Shown here piece after piece: positions 1 to 7,904 of a DNA stretch of 27,000 nt. The position numbers and the translations under genes were made by a program. The stretch spans positions 4,488 through 31,487 of the IMG/VR virus record IMGVR_UViG_3300008111_000458; one strand, given 5' to 3'. Under the pieces are notes generated by a model. That model was not told the DNA's origin. It was given only the letters and a program-made list of their open reading frames with translations, and did no database searches. The stretch's first letter is position 1. Every line of letters begins with the position of its first letter. The stretch comes from a virus.

Positions 1-47
1 GAGCCAACAGGAACCACGAAGAGCGTAGTTAATGAAAAATCGGCCAT
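1..47 (-). CDS. Start of a further structural (neck/tail) gene, cut by the window edge
   Basis: Only the first 15 codons are inside the window; the protein begins MADFSLTTLFVVPVG. The ATG lies in an AT-rich leader (AAAATAAAACAAAATGG) like those of the other leftward genes, 26 nt after the stop of the upstream connector-like gene. Its position, directly after the connector candidates in a head/neck operon, suggests a tail or ring protein, but too little is visible to assign a family. Start and orientation are reasonably clear; the function is inferred from context only. Confidence 0.6.
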   Translation of the reverse strand, partial: MADFSLTTLFVVPVG

Positions 48-73
48 TTTGTTTTATTTTAAATGTTAAAAAA

Positions 74-805
74 TTATTCGTTTGTCTGAATTCTTAGTAT
101 GGAGCTTTGTACAGCAGATTGATTCTCAGTGTACATAGCTAAGTTCTGTACTGTCAAATCTAGTAGTTCATCTTCTAGATATAGTTCAAGCTCACAGTCT
201 TCATCAAATGATGGTTGGCCATCTAGCATTACATATCCTGTCTTATTGATATACTTAGGATATCTCATGTAAGACATATATATCTTGCTCGGAGTGAATG
301 TACCATCTGTAAAGATGGATATTTCATCTGTCGAAAGGAAGTTGAATGTCTCTTGATATTCAAAAGAAGGCTTGTAATGGTCGTTATTCAGGATGAACTG
401 AAGGTCACCATGTTTAGCCAAGTCTCTGTTAATCCAGATCTTTCTGTCCTTACACACCCCTTTGTCAGCTAGTATATAACTATCAATATAGAACATATAC
501 TTAGGAACAAGTAGGTGCAGATTAGCAAACCATTGATTTAGTTCAGCGTTCTTGAGAGTGAGATCAAGAGGTTGGTTATTATAAGTGACAACCAAACTTT
601 GGAGGTCCTCATAACGCTTCTTAAAGGAATCTAGTCCTAACCCACTAACCACACTTATTCCATCAACCTTCTGCTTTATCAGCTTGATCTGTGCCTCATT
701 AAGAGCCAAGATCTTGTCTTCGAGGTTGATTTGCTGATGAACGTTGGTTGATAGTTTATTTAGTCGTTGATCAATTTTATATAATAAACTATCTACAGGT
801 ATCAT
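74..805 (-). CDS. Connector/ring-like structural protein (crAss-like neck candidate)
   Basis: 243 residues. The N-terminal ~60 residues are helical and polar (KIDQRLNKLS, then LALNEAQIKLIKQK). The C-terminal half has beta-rich segments followed by YMRYPKYI, a GYVMLDGQPS turn and an acidic helix (ELYLEDELLDLTVQNLAMYT). This resembles the layout of head-tail connector/adaptor proteins of podoviruses, where a beta segment with an RYP-like motif precedes a helix packing on the portal. It overlaps the upstream 322-residue gene by 4 nt (ATGA), so translation is probably coupled. The place after the major capsid protein fits a ring or adaptor protein of the crAss-like neck. Family memory and context support this; no catalytic motif exists to confirm it. 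Confidence 0.6.
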   Translation of the reverse strand: MIPVDSLLYKIDQRLNKLSTNVHQQINLEDKILALNEAQIKLIKQKVDGISVVSGLGLDSFKKRYEDLQSLVVTYNNQPLDLTLKNAELNQWFANLHLLVPKYMFYIDSYILADKGVCKDRKIWINRDLAKHGDLQFILNNDHYKPSFEYQETFNFLSTDEISIFTDGTFTPSKIYMSYMRYPKYINKTGYVMLDGQPSFDEDCELELYLEDELLDLTVQNLAMYTENQSAVQSSILRIQTNE

Positions 806-1770
806 ACTGAGGCCAGTTTCTTAGTTTTTAGCTTGCCTTCGAGAGTCAGAAGCATGTCCTGATTATCATCGTCAGCTAGCAATTTAATTAAATCATCTTC
901 ATCCTTGGCCACTTCAAACTCTCCCTCATAAATCTTTCCACTAGGTTTGAGTCTATATATTGAGTGAGTGAGAGCTTGTTTAACCAAGTCTTTAATATGG
1001 AGTAAGTTTTCTCTCATGTCTGCATATCTGTTAAAAACTTCCACAGGAGAGAGTCCTTGGTATTTACCAGCCTTGAACTCTGTCTGTTTCAACAAGTTAT
1101 CAACTTGGTTATAGACAGCTTCTTCTGTTGTGTTATCTGTAACAGGCAGTCCCAACAAACGTGCAACCTTCTTCTTCTTATCAGGAGTCATACTGTCAAA
1201 CTTGACAATAGCCTTGTTGATGAGTTGTTTCTTCTTGAACAGTACAGCATTCTCGATTTCATCATCAGCCACATAGAACTGTGTGTCAGCAGGAAATTCA
1301 CCACGCTCCCACGCTTGATAAGAACTTGCAATGGTAGGGTGAACACGGAGCCAAGAGAAGGCTAATTCTTGTAAAGGAATAGAAAGGTCAAAATAGTTGT
1401 CACCATCTACGAGCTTTACAGGTTGTACGTGTAATGTATCATTTGAAGAAGTGGATAATCCATAGTTCCAGAAACTAGAACGAGGACCTAGATCAATATC
1501 TCCCAGAGCAGACTCTAATTTCTTTCTTAATTCTGTTACACGTTCAGTTTCCATTTCTCTTTCCAGAGGATCTTGGATTCTACGGATGTAAGCAGCATTA
1601 GGATCAAGTCCTGTTCTATACTGTCCATCGAGCTCCTTGTAGGGATATTTGAAAACCCCTGTACCAGGAATACGTGTTAGGCCTTTAAGTGAAAGACCAC
1701 CTTGCATTGTCTGCAACTGAGAATTATTATAATCCTTCTTTAATGTTGAGATTTTTCCAATCTTACCCAT
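802..1770 (-). CDS. Conserved structural protein of the head/neck module
   Basis: 322 residues, no signal peptide or membrane segment. The N-terminus is glycine-rich and basic (MGKIGKISTLKKDY, then GGLSLKGLTRIPGTG). The middle contains long charged helices and an aromatic segment (SFWNYGLSTSS); the C-terminus is acidic (KDEDDLIKLLADDDNQDM) ending in a basic tail. It lies between the major capsid gene and the connector-like gene and overlaps the latter by 4 nt. The leader before the ATG (AACAACTACATATGG) nearly repeats that of the scaffold-like gene. I do not recognise a named fold. A virion protein of the capsid surface or neck is the likeliest role, by position only. Confidence 0.6.
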   Translation of the reverse strand: MGKIGKISTLKKDYNNSQLQTMQGGLSLKGLTRIPGTGVFKYPYKELDGQYRTGLDPNAAYIRRIQDPLEREMETERVTELRKKLESALGDIDLGPRSSFWNYGLSTSSNDTLHVQPVKLVDGDNYFDLSIPLQELAFSWLRVHPTIASSYQAWERGEFPADTQFYVADDEIENAVLFKKKQLINKAIVKFDSMTPDKKKKVARLLGLPVTDNTTEEAVYNQVDNLLKQTEFKAGKYQGLSPVEVFNRYADMRENLLHIKDLVKQALTHSIYRLKPSGKIYEGEFEVAKDEDDLIKLLADDDNQDMLLTLEGKLKTKKLASV

Positions 1771-1798
1771 ATGTAGTTGTTTTATTTGGTTTTATTTG

Positions 1799-1905
1799 CA
1801 GAGATGTGAGGACCGAACCTCTAAGCAAATGGGAAATAGCCCCATTTCTCATCTCTGTAGTTTGAGAAGGCTCCCCCACTCTGAAAGTGGGGGGCATTCC
1901 TTCTC
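1799..1905 (-). other. Strongly structured intercistronic RNA downstream of the capsid gene
   Basis: Two consecutive folds fill the gap after the capsid stop. Fold A (1864-1905): outer stem GAGAAGG/CCTTCTC enclosing a 7-bp hairpin CCCCCAC/GTGGGGG with a 7-nt loop. Fold B (1799-1857): outer 8-bp stem CAGAGATG/CATCTCTG enclosing two hairpins, AAATGGG/CCCATTT with a 7-nt loop and GAGG/CCTC around TTCGGT. Fold B looks like a three-way junction and carries a GGTTCGGTCC string that recalls a tRNA T-arm, but the T-loop is one base short and no proper D-arm/anticodon arm combination forms. There is no U-tract, so a simple intrinsic terminator is unlikely. It could be a processing or mRNA-stability element, a degraded tRNA pair, or a regulatory RNA. 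Confidence 0.55.
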
Positions 1906-1940
1906 GGTAGGTTATAAGAACAGCCTTAGCTGTAGTCTTA

Positions 1941-3494
1941 TTAGAATTGTGGGATTTCTTCAATCAACACTGTACGAGACAGGTCTTCAATGAATACATC
2001 ACAACGATCCTTCATCCAGATTTCGTATCCTGGGAATTTGTTCGCAGAGCTCATACCCTGAGACTTAGCAAAGCCTAAGTGGTGGCGAGTTCCATCGATA
2101 TATCCCCAAGTCATAGAAGGAGCACCCTTCATACGCACCTCACGGATGTTGTTAACCAAAGAACCGTCAGACATTGGAGACACATCAAATACCATAAATA
2201 CTGGTGTGCTCTTCTTGTTCTGTCCAAATTCTAGGTTAGATTGAGGAAGGTCAAGTTCTTTCAAGTGAATAAGTTCAACACGACCAGTTTCACGTGTAAC
2301 CATTGCATCGAATGCAAAGTTGTAAGTGATGTGTTGTCCTTCTCCTTGCATGTAACGGTTTCCGCTATCAGCCATGAATGTCAAACCACTGTTCAAAGCG
2401 TCTGTCTTCAAAGCTTGTTGGAATACGTCAAATCCAGCCTCATTAGTGTACATTTTAACACGACGATCTTTAACATCCACACGACGATAGAACAGGTCAC
2501 CAAACACAGAACGAATCAGGTTGGCAGAAAACTCACCACGGTTGTATTGAACCAGGTTACCGTTGTTACGCATACGATGATAAACACCAGCAGATGTACG
2601 CTTTAATTCTTGCTTGCTACCGTTAGTTTTAACAGTACCAGGACGAGACCAAATCATACGCTTCACCTTAAGCTCTAACATGCTCTTACGCATCCAGAAC
2701 TCAATAAATGGCTCCCACTTAACATCATTACGTGTAAGAGGAAGCTGATTTCTACGCTGAGGCGCATACACTAGAATGTCCAAAGGACGACCAGCGCTAT
2801 CACGCATCATTTTGTCATCAGCCCATTCAGTGATCTTGTGCTCAAATCCATATGCAGAACCTAAAGATTCAAACATAGTGATTTGCTCTCCCAAACGAGG
2901 AAGACCTAATAAATCCTGATCGAATTCACCGATTGCAGCATCTACTAGTTCAAGCTCAATACCATACTGAAGGAATGTAGAACTTACAAAGTCTACAGTG
3001 GGGTTGTCACTCACAAGAGTGAAGCTGTACAAGAATCCCATGTTCCAAGGAACTGGATCTTTTACAACATAGAAACGAGGACCATACTGGCGAGAACCAA
3101 CAGAAACGATTGCGTTCTTAGAGAACTCGTTTGTGTCGAGTACCAATTGGAACTCTTGTCCATCGATACCAGGCTTAGTCAACTCTTGAGTTGATGTAGG
3201 TACATCGATGATTTTGGGGAATTTGTAGGGAACAGCTACTTGCCATTTCCAAGCATCGCTATTATTATCAATGTAATAAGGCGTGCTTTTGTTGATCATG
3301 TCCAGGAAGTCATTGCTGTACAAAGAACTCTGCGTGTAAAGACTGATGATCTTCTTATCATAGTCAGCAGGCTCTGTAGAGTGGAATGATTCCAGGTGGT
3401 TTGCGTCTGTCAATTTACCCACTGCACGCTTGTCCATAGAGGCCACACGAGCGTAGGTAAAGCCAGTTAAACCTGGGATTGTTTGAATTGCCAT
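1941..3494 (-). CDS. Major capsid protein (crAss-like, HK97 fold expected)
   Basis: 517 residues. This is the main shell protein of the icosahedral head. The sequence has the crAss-like capsid pattern: an N-terminal arm, then SSLYSNDFLDMINKSTPYYI and WKWQVAVPYKFPKI near residues 55-95, and many aromatic/Gly/Asn-rich beta segments through to a C-terminal FIEDLSRTVLIEEIPQF. Length matches crAss-like capsid proteins. Order is portal, small genes, scaffold-like gene, then this gene, as in many tailed phages. The leader AAAAGGATAACAAAATGG holds AAGGA seven bases before the ATG, the clearest Shine-Dalgarno-like site in the operon, consistent with high expression. The gene ends in tandem TAA TAA stops. 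Identification rests on recognised family sequence and gene order. Confidence 0.9.
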   Translation of the reverse strand: MAIQTIPGLTGFTYARVASMDKRAVGKLTDANHLESFHSTEPADYDKKIISLYTQSSLYSNDFLDMINKSTPYYIDNNSDAWKWQVAVPYKFPKIIDVPTSTQELTKPGIDGQEFQLVLDTNEFSKNAIVSVGSRQYGPRFYVVKDPVPWNMGFLYSFTLVSDNPTVDFVSSTFLQYGIELELVDAAIGEFDQDLLGLPRLGEQITMFESLGSAYGFEHKITEWADDKMMRDSAGRPLDILVYAPQRRNQLPLTRNDVKWEPFIEFWMRKSMLELKVKRMIWSRPGTVKTNGSKQELKRTSAGVYHRMRNNGNLVQYNRGEFSANLIRSVFGDLFYRRVDVKDRRVKMYTNEAGFDVFQQALKTDALNSGLTFMADSGNRYMQGEGQHITYNFAFDAMVTRETGRVELIHLKELDLPQSNLEFGQNKKSTPVFMVFDVSPMSDGSLVNNIREVRMKGAPSMTWGYIDGTRHHLGFAKSQGMSSANKFPGYEIWMKDRCDVFIEDLSRTVLIEEIPQF

Positions 3495-3521
3495 TTTGTT
3501 ATCCTTTTATTTTGTGAAAAT

Positions 3522-4796
3522 TTATAAGAACCATGAATTTGTCTTGGGCTGTTGAGCAGATGTTGTGCTCTTAGCCTTTGTCACTTGTCTAGCTACCTCC
3601 CCAAACAGTTCGTTAGATTTCTTTGTAACGCCTGTTCTTTGAATGGTGGAAAGCGTGGGGTCTTTCTCTAGGATTTTAAGGAGGAGAGCAACCTTCACTT
3701 TAGTTGCATGGTTCTCAGGCCTCTTCAATTCCAGGATGGTACGATCAAAGTCTGTGAGGGTTTCTCCAGACGCTGTCTTGTACTTATCCACCAGTAGGAA
3801 GTCTTGTAGTTCGCTAGCTAGTTTGGGATTGATGGGGATACCATCGAACTCCTTTGATTTTAGCTTATCCTGTAGGACTTGCTGAACGTTGTTAATGTAT
3901 TGATTTTTAATAGCTTGTTTCTGTTGTAGCTCTTGCTCAGCCTTTTGCTCCATTTGAGCTAGCTTCTGAGCTTCTTTCTTTACTAACACCTTGTGGTGCT
4001 TTGTAGCCACATTTTCCAGATCTCCGTAGTTTTTGAGCCTTTCCACTTCTGTATTAATATCATCAGGCTCAAATCCTTGGTCAGCTAACGCTTGCTTAAT
4101 CACTGCCACTTGATTGTTCTCTTGTGACAGATCCATTTCAGCAAAGCTCACTACATTATTATAAGTTCCGAAATACTCTTTTGGGTTAACACCCTTTACG
4201 AATATAGCATCGAATGCTTGTTGATAGTCTTCACCAAATTGACCGATGAAGCTGTTTACCATCTCAATAGCTCCCTTTTTCTTTTCATTCTGGAATCTTT
4301 CCAGAAAAGCTTCAGGGGTGTCAATAGCAACATCTTCTTCATCTTCATCTTTGGAAAACACACCCAGTTTAAACAGGTCTCTTGAAAGAGCTGTAAACTG
4401 GCTCACTTGTTCTTCTACTCCCTCCTCTGTTTGTTCTTCAGCAGCAGGGGCTTGTTCAAGTTTAGCAGCTTTCTTAGGTTTTGCAACTTCTTGAGGTTCA
4501 GCCTCTTGTGTCTCTTCTTCCGTATTATCGCCTAGGAAGCTAGAGATGAGGTCTTGGCCTGTAAGTTGTTCACCATCTGCTTTTGGGACAATCTCTTTAC
4601 CCTTTGGCACATCTGGTGCCTTAGGAGGTTCAAGGGGTGCAGCTTCTTTTACAATCTCCTGAATATCATCAGGATTGCTTGTAGAGGTTTCAGGACCCAT
4701 TAAATCATTCATCAGCTCCTGGCTACCCAGTCCCATTTCCATTGTGTCTTGGATACTAAAATTTCCAAATGACGGACTATCTAAGTTCTCAGCCAT
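3522..4796 (-). CDS. Scaffold-like / head assembly protein
   Basis: 424 residues, very acidic and low-complexity in the first ~140 residues (runs of E, P, A and K such as EEETQEAEPQEVAKPKKAAK). A predicted helical, Gln/Lys/Glu-rich coiled coil follows near residues 265-310 (KKEAQKLAQMEQKAEQELQQ), then a compact basic C-terminus. This composition, and the position immediately upstream of the major capsid gene and downstream of the portal, are typical of phage scaffolding proteins, which guide procapsid assembly and bind the shell with a basic C-terminal helix. No protease domain is fused to it. An inner-capsid or cargo protein is the main alternative. A 129-nt AT-rich gap precedes it, so it may start its own transcript together with the capsid gene. 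Confidence 0.65.
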   Translation of the reverse strand: MAENLDSPSFGNFSIQDTMEMGLGSQELMNDLMGPETSTSNPDDIQEIVKEAAPLEPPKAPDVPKGKEIVPKADGEQLTGQDLISSFLGDNTEEETQEAEPQEVAKPKKAAKLEQAPAAEEQTEEGVEEQVSQFTALSRDLFKLGVFSKDEDEEDVAIDTPEAFLERFQNEKKKGAIEMVNSFIGQFGEDYQQAFDAIFVKGVNPKEYFGTYNNVVSFAEMDLSQENNQVAVIKQALADQGFEPDDINTEVERLKNYGDLENVATKHHKVLVKKEAQKLAQMEQKAEQELQQKQAIKNQYINNVQQVLQDKLKSKEFDGIPINPKLASELQDFLLVDKYKTASGETLTDFDRTILELKRPENHATKVKVALLLKILEKDPTLSTIQRTGVTKKSNELFGEVARQVTKAKSTTSAQQPKTNSWFL

Positions 4797-4892
4797 ATGT
4801 AGTTGTTTTTGATTGGTTTATGAAACGTAAAAGTATATAAAGTGTATTGAATAGCAAAGAGTTATGTAGCTATATAAACAATTTTTGCAAAT

Positions 4893-4904
4893 AATATAGC
4901 ATTA
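4893..4904. promoter_or_regulatory. Intergenic 12-mer AATATAGCATTA (copy 1 of 3)
   Basis: The gap 4797-4925 is AT-rich and gene-free, between the metallopeptidase-like gene and the scaffold-like gene. It holds the 12-mer AATATAGCATTA, repeated exactly at 12809-12820 and, in inverse orientation, at 11981-11992, both also between genes. A promoter or regulator site for scaffold/capsid expression is inferred; I could not place a convincing -33/-7 pair here. Confidence 0.4.
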
Positions 4905-4925
4905 AATTATTTTACTCTAATCAAC

Positions 4926-5195
4926 TTACTTTAATTCTACCCACCTAAACCCCATTTTCCATAGAAATCTGGCTGTGAGAGAGGACTCTTTTCTCACCTT
5001 TGTCTCACTCCAGTCAGGGTGTTTTAGGTGGAAATGCTCATGAAGGAGATAGAGAAGATACCTATATCCCTTTAAACTTGGGTCTATACTTATCTTATTT
5101 TGCTCCATCCAGGCAATTCCCCACGCTCTTTCTTTCCCTAGCTTTCTGTGTTCTACCTTATGTGGGTTGGTTATTTCCATATTGACTACCCTCAA
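4926..5195 (-). CDS. Minimal HExxH zinc-metallopeptidase-like protein
   Basis: 89 residues. The core LLYLLHEHFHLKHPDWSE (motif HEHFH at residues 52-56, followed by H59 and E64) is a zincin-type metal-binding helix, and the ending FLWKMGFRWVEL matches the short C-terminal helix of small phage and bacterial proteins with the pattern IHE.LH..FPD.SE...LW..G.R. A third zinc ligand could be H59, E64 or E70; the sequence alone does not decide. It overlaps the upstream 77-residue gene by 38 nt from this ATG, or 23 nt if the second Met (5180) is used. It sits between portal and scaffold, the place where many phages keep the prohead protease, so a role in head maturation is possible but unproven. Confidence 0.7.
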   Translation of the reverse strand: MRVVNMEITNPHKVEHRKLGKERAWGIAWMEQNKISIDPSLKGYRYLLYLLHEHFHLKHPDWSETKVRKESSLTARFLWKMGFRWVELK

Positions 5196-5391
5196 ATATC
5201 TCTTTAAGAGCCTGATAAGTAATTAGTAACGACATTCTTCTTATTCCATTCACCATTTCCACTTCCTCATCAGACATAAGAACAGTGTCCATATCCTCAA
5301 TCACACCCATAGCCTGTATACAGGCTGTGATGTCTTCATGAGGGATGGGATCAAAAGGGAAAATCTCGTCAACCGTGGTTTCTTTATCCAT
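5158..5391 (-). CDS. Small acidic unknown protein after the portal
   Basis: 77 residues, acidic, no membrane segment. It starts in a TAATG junction with the portal stop (1-nt overlap), so translation is almost certainly coupled, and it overlaps the metallopeptidase-like gene downstream. Visible features are an acidic N-terminus (KETTVDEIFPFDPIPHED) and an amphipathic C-terminal helix (RRMSLLITYQALKEIFEG). A 16-bp perfect palindrome lies inside its coding sequence at 5311-5326. I do not recognise the family; a small head-assembly accessory is the guess from its neighbours. Confidence 0.6.
   Translation of the reverse strand: MDKETTVDEIFPFDPIPHEDITACIQAMGVIEDMDTVLMSDEEVEMVNGIRRMSLLITYQALKEIFEGSQYGNNQPT
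5311..5326. repeat. 16-bp perfect palindrome AGCCTGTATACAGGCT
   Basis: A perfect dyad inside the 77-residue gene. Its core CTGT-AT-ACAG recurs in two intergenic dyads of the rightward early region (12833-12846 and 13153-13164). It could be a regulator site or a coding coincidence. Confidence 0.45.
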
Positions 5392-7904
5392 TATTCTTTC
5401 TTAGGTTTCTTTGCTCTTCCTTTTGCGTTCTCTTTAGCTATGGCTAGATCGTTTGCTTGATTCTCCCTAGCCACCTGTAGTTTCTCTTTCTCAACAGCTA
5501 GTTTCTCAGCAGCCAGTCTATTCTTGGCATTTATGTCAGCCATTCTAGCCTGGAAGTCCTTGCTAGCTTTGTCTTGTTCTGTAGCTAACTTGCTGATTTC
5601 CAACACATCAGGAACACCTGATGTATCTACATCTGCAAGTCCCATACCCATAGACTTAGCTTCAGCGTTTATTAGGGCTATCTCTTTTTTGTTAATTCTA
5701 TCTAGCTCGTTTTGGTAGTTCTCATTTGCAATATCCTGTTCTTTCTGAATTTGAGCTTGTTGCATTTGAGCCTGTGCAATCTGACCTTGTTGCTCCACTT
5801 GTTGCTGTTGAATCTGAAGCTGTTGCTCTTGCATAGCCTGTTGTCTGTCACGAAGCTCTTTGAACACCTTCTTCATTTGTCTCATGGACTTAGTGCTGTA
5901 CAGCTCAATTACATCGTACAAGCTTCCACCATTCTGCATCAGAGGCTGAGCAAGCTGACGAAGCTCTTCAAACATTCTAGTGTCATCAGGACGATTGGTG
6001 AGGAACACCTTCAAATCACGGAATCTAAGGTCTGTACCATTCACCGTAACAAAAGCTGATTCACCCTCGTTAGTAATATAGCTTAGGGTGGACTGAGGCT
6101 TCTTGCTTTCTACATATAGGGCAGCATCAATAATTGCTTGATAGAGCTGACCCATTACATATTCATGTGCTACAAACAGAGGTTCTGTTTGAGAATAAGA
6201 TTGTTGTACAGCTGTGTTTACACCTGTAGCAGATTCACTAGCAGATATAGATCCAAGTCTTTGTCTACTCATACCCACCAGTTCCCAACATTCATTCTTC
6301 ACTTGTTGAGCTAGTGTATAACGAGATTGTATCTCTTGTGTACGTGTGAGGTCAATATCTCTAAACTGGTTGAAGCTTGAAGGACTCTTTAAGTTCTCAG
6401 GACTGTCATCAATAAACACAACACCACGATTACGTGCTTCCATTTCCCAGATGTCAAGAGCATCTTGTGCATCACCATCCTTAGGAACAGGAATGTGCCT
6501 AATAGATGTCAAATACACCTTACCCACTTCCTTCTCTAGCAACTTGTAGAGCTGGTTCATACAAACATTGTATATCACCTGGAAGGGCTTCATAAGATCA
6601 ACAAGAGACTTAGCCTCTGTGTTCTTCACCTCGAATGTTGTGCCTATGATGGGGCAATAGTTGAGAAGTTTGTAGGGCTTGATATGATAGATGTCTGGAC
6701 CAATCTTGATTCCTTGATACCACTGATTCACCCATCCCCATTCTAAACTCTGTTGTGTAGGAATTGTTCCACTCTTATAGTTTTCATCTACAAGAATGGA
6801 CTGCTCATTACCAAGCTCATCTAAATAGATGAGTTTACCAATCTTCTTCTTACTTATCCAATAGCAACGTACAACAACGTATTTATAACCAAAAGAGCTT
6901 ACATTAGATGTAAGGCCCAAGAAGTCTTTTAGTCCATCATTGTTCTCCTTCATCTCTGATTCAATAATCATACGTGTCTGAAGAACAAGAGGATCATATG
7001 TATCATATGTTACGGAATCAATACCAGGTGTAACGTTAGGATTGCCCAGATTAGACTCACGTACATTGATAAGTCCATAGTCTTGTAATGAGCTCCTGAG
7101 GTGATCAATCTCTTCTTTAGTGAGATCAGGAATGCTTTCAATGATTTCTGAAAGCTCCATAACTTGCACTGTACCAGCGGCATAAGCACCTTGTGCTCTA
7201 CCTGTAGGGTCAGAAATATACTTCCTATCAGGAGTTGTAAGAAACCATGTATTCTTGGGGTTAGCCACCTCAATATTAAATCCAAGCTTTGAGTTGTCTT
7301 CATATATGTGATAGAATTCTCTGCCAGAAATTAGCATATCGCGAAATGCATCTTCTGATTTCTCTTTCAGATTGAATTCAGCTTTCATTGCATCAAGCTC
7401 TTCTTCATCCATGTCCTCTCCTACAATAGCAGCTTTCTCTAAGATTTTTCTCTTAGCTTGTGCAATAACGTATTGCTGAAGAATGCCTGTTTTAAATTCT
7501 AGCTCTTCAGCCTGACTATCATCATCAAATGCCTTTACACGAAAAGTGTCTGGGCGTTTTGTGATTTCACCTACCAGCTCGTTTACAGGTGTGGTGATGA
7601 TGGAATACATCTTTACATATGCAGGTAGCTGTAAATCAGCTGTTAGCACATCTGTAAAACTTCTCACTTGTGGCTCTTGATAGAAGTCCTCCATGCGAAG
7701 AATACCCTTCATCAGGTCATAGTTTTTAACAAATGTGTCACGGTTCTTTACATACTCAGCATATGCCTTGTTTGCAAAGTAGTCCATGGTGTTCTTTATC
7801 CAACTCTCATCCTGCTTTTCCTTGTCTGTCTTAAACTGGTCAGGGAATATGTTGAGATAGGCATACCTAATGGTAGCATCTTTCGTATATCTAATAATTG
7901 CCAT
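5391..7904 (-). CDS. Portal protein
   Basis: 837 residues. It forms the dodecameric ring at the packaging vertex through which DNA enters and leaves the head. The order TerL then portal, joined by a TAATG stop/start overlap at 7904, is diagnostic. The N-terminal two thirds show portal-type features: long helices, a basic segment around EITKRPDTFRVKAF, repeated aromatic beta stretches and the conserved-looking MSRQRLGSISASESATGVNTA region followed by helices. The last ~190 residues are Gln-rich coiled coil (QQAMQEQQLQIQQQQVEQQG), then alternating charged helix to a Lys-rich end, as in the barrel/C-terminal extension of crAss-like and P22-like portals. Size fits crAss-like portals. The assignment rests on position, length and architecture. 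Confidence 0.85.
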   Translation of the reverse strand: MAIIRYTKDATIRYAYLNIFPDQFKTDKEKQDESWIKNTMDYFANKAYAEYVKNRDTFVKNYDLMKGILRMEDFYQEPQVRSFTDVLTADLQLPAYVKMYSIITTPVNELVGEITKRPDTFRVKAFDDDSQAEELEFKTGILQQYVIAQAKRKILEKAAIVGEDMDEEELDAMKAEFNLKEKSEDAFRDMLISGREFYHIYEDNSKLGFNIEVANPKNTWFLTTPDRKYISDPTGRAQGAYAAGTVQVMELSEIIESIPDLTKEEIDHLRSSLQDYGLINVRESNLGNPNVTPGIDSVTYDTYDPLVLQTRMIIESEMKENNDGLKDFLGLTSNVSSFGYKYVVVRCYWISKKKIGKLIYLDELGNEQSILVDENYKSGTIPTQQSLEWGWVNQWYQGIKIGPDIYHIKPYKLLNYCPIIGTTFEVKNTEAKSLVDLMKPFQVIYNVCMNQLYKLLEKEVGKVYLTSIRHIPVPKDGDAQDALDIWEMEARNRGVVFIDDSPENLKSPSSFNQFRDIDLTRTQEIQSRYTLAQQVKNECWELVGMSRQRLGSISASESATGVNTAVQQSYSQTEPLFVAHEYVMGQLYQAIIDAALYVESKKPQSTLSYITNEGESAFVTVNGTDLRFRDLKVFLTNRPDDTRMFEELRQLAQPLMQNGGSLYDVIELYSTKSMRQMKKVFKELRDRQQAMQEQQLQIQQQQVEQQGQIAQAQMQQAQIQKEQDIANENYQNELDRINKKEIALINAEAKSMGMGLADVDTSGVPDVLEISKLATEQDKASKDFQARMADINAKNRLAAEKLAVEKEKLQVARENQANDLAIAKENAKGRAKKPKKE

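Noticed and set aside
1799-1857. tRNA gene on the minus strand
   Set aside because: The closing stem and T-arm-like string are suggestive, but the T-loop is one base short, no proper D-arm plus anticodon arm can be drawn together, and the acceptor end does not fit. Kept only as a structured element.
1763-1963. 66-residue leftward frame between the capsid gene and the 322-residue gene
   Set aside because: It overlaps both neighbours and runs straight through the two hairpin folds at 1799-1905. Its sequence has no domain and the stems, not a protein, explain the base composition. A translated peptide cannot be fully excluded.
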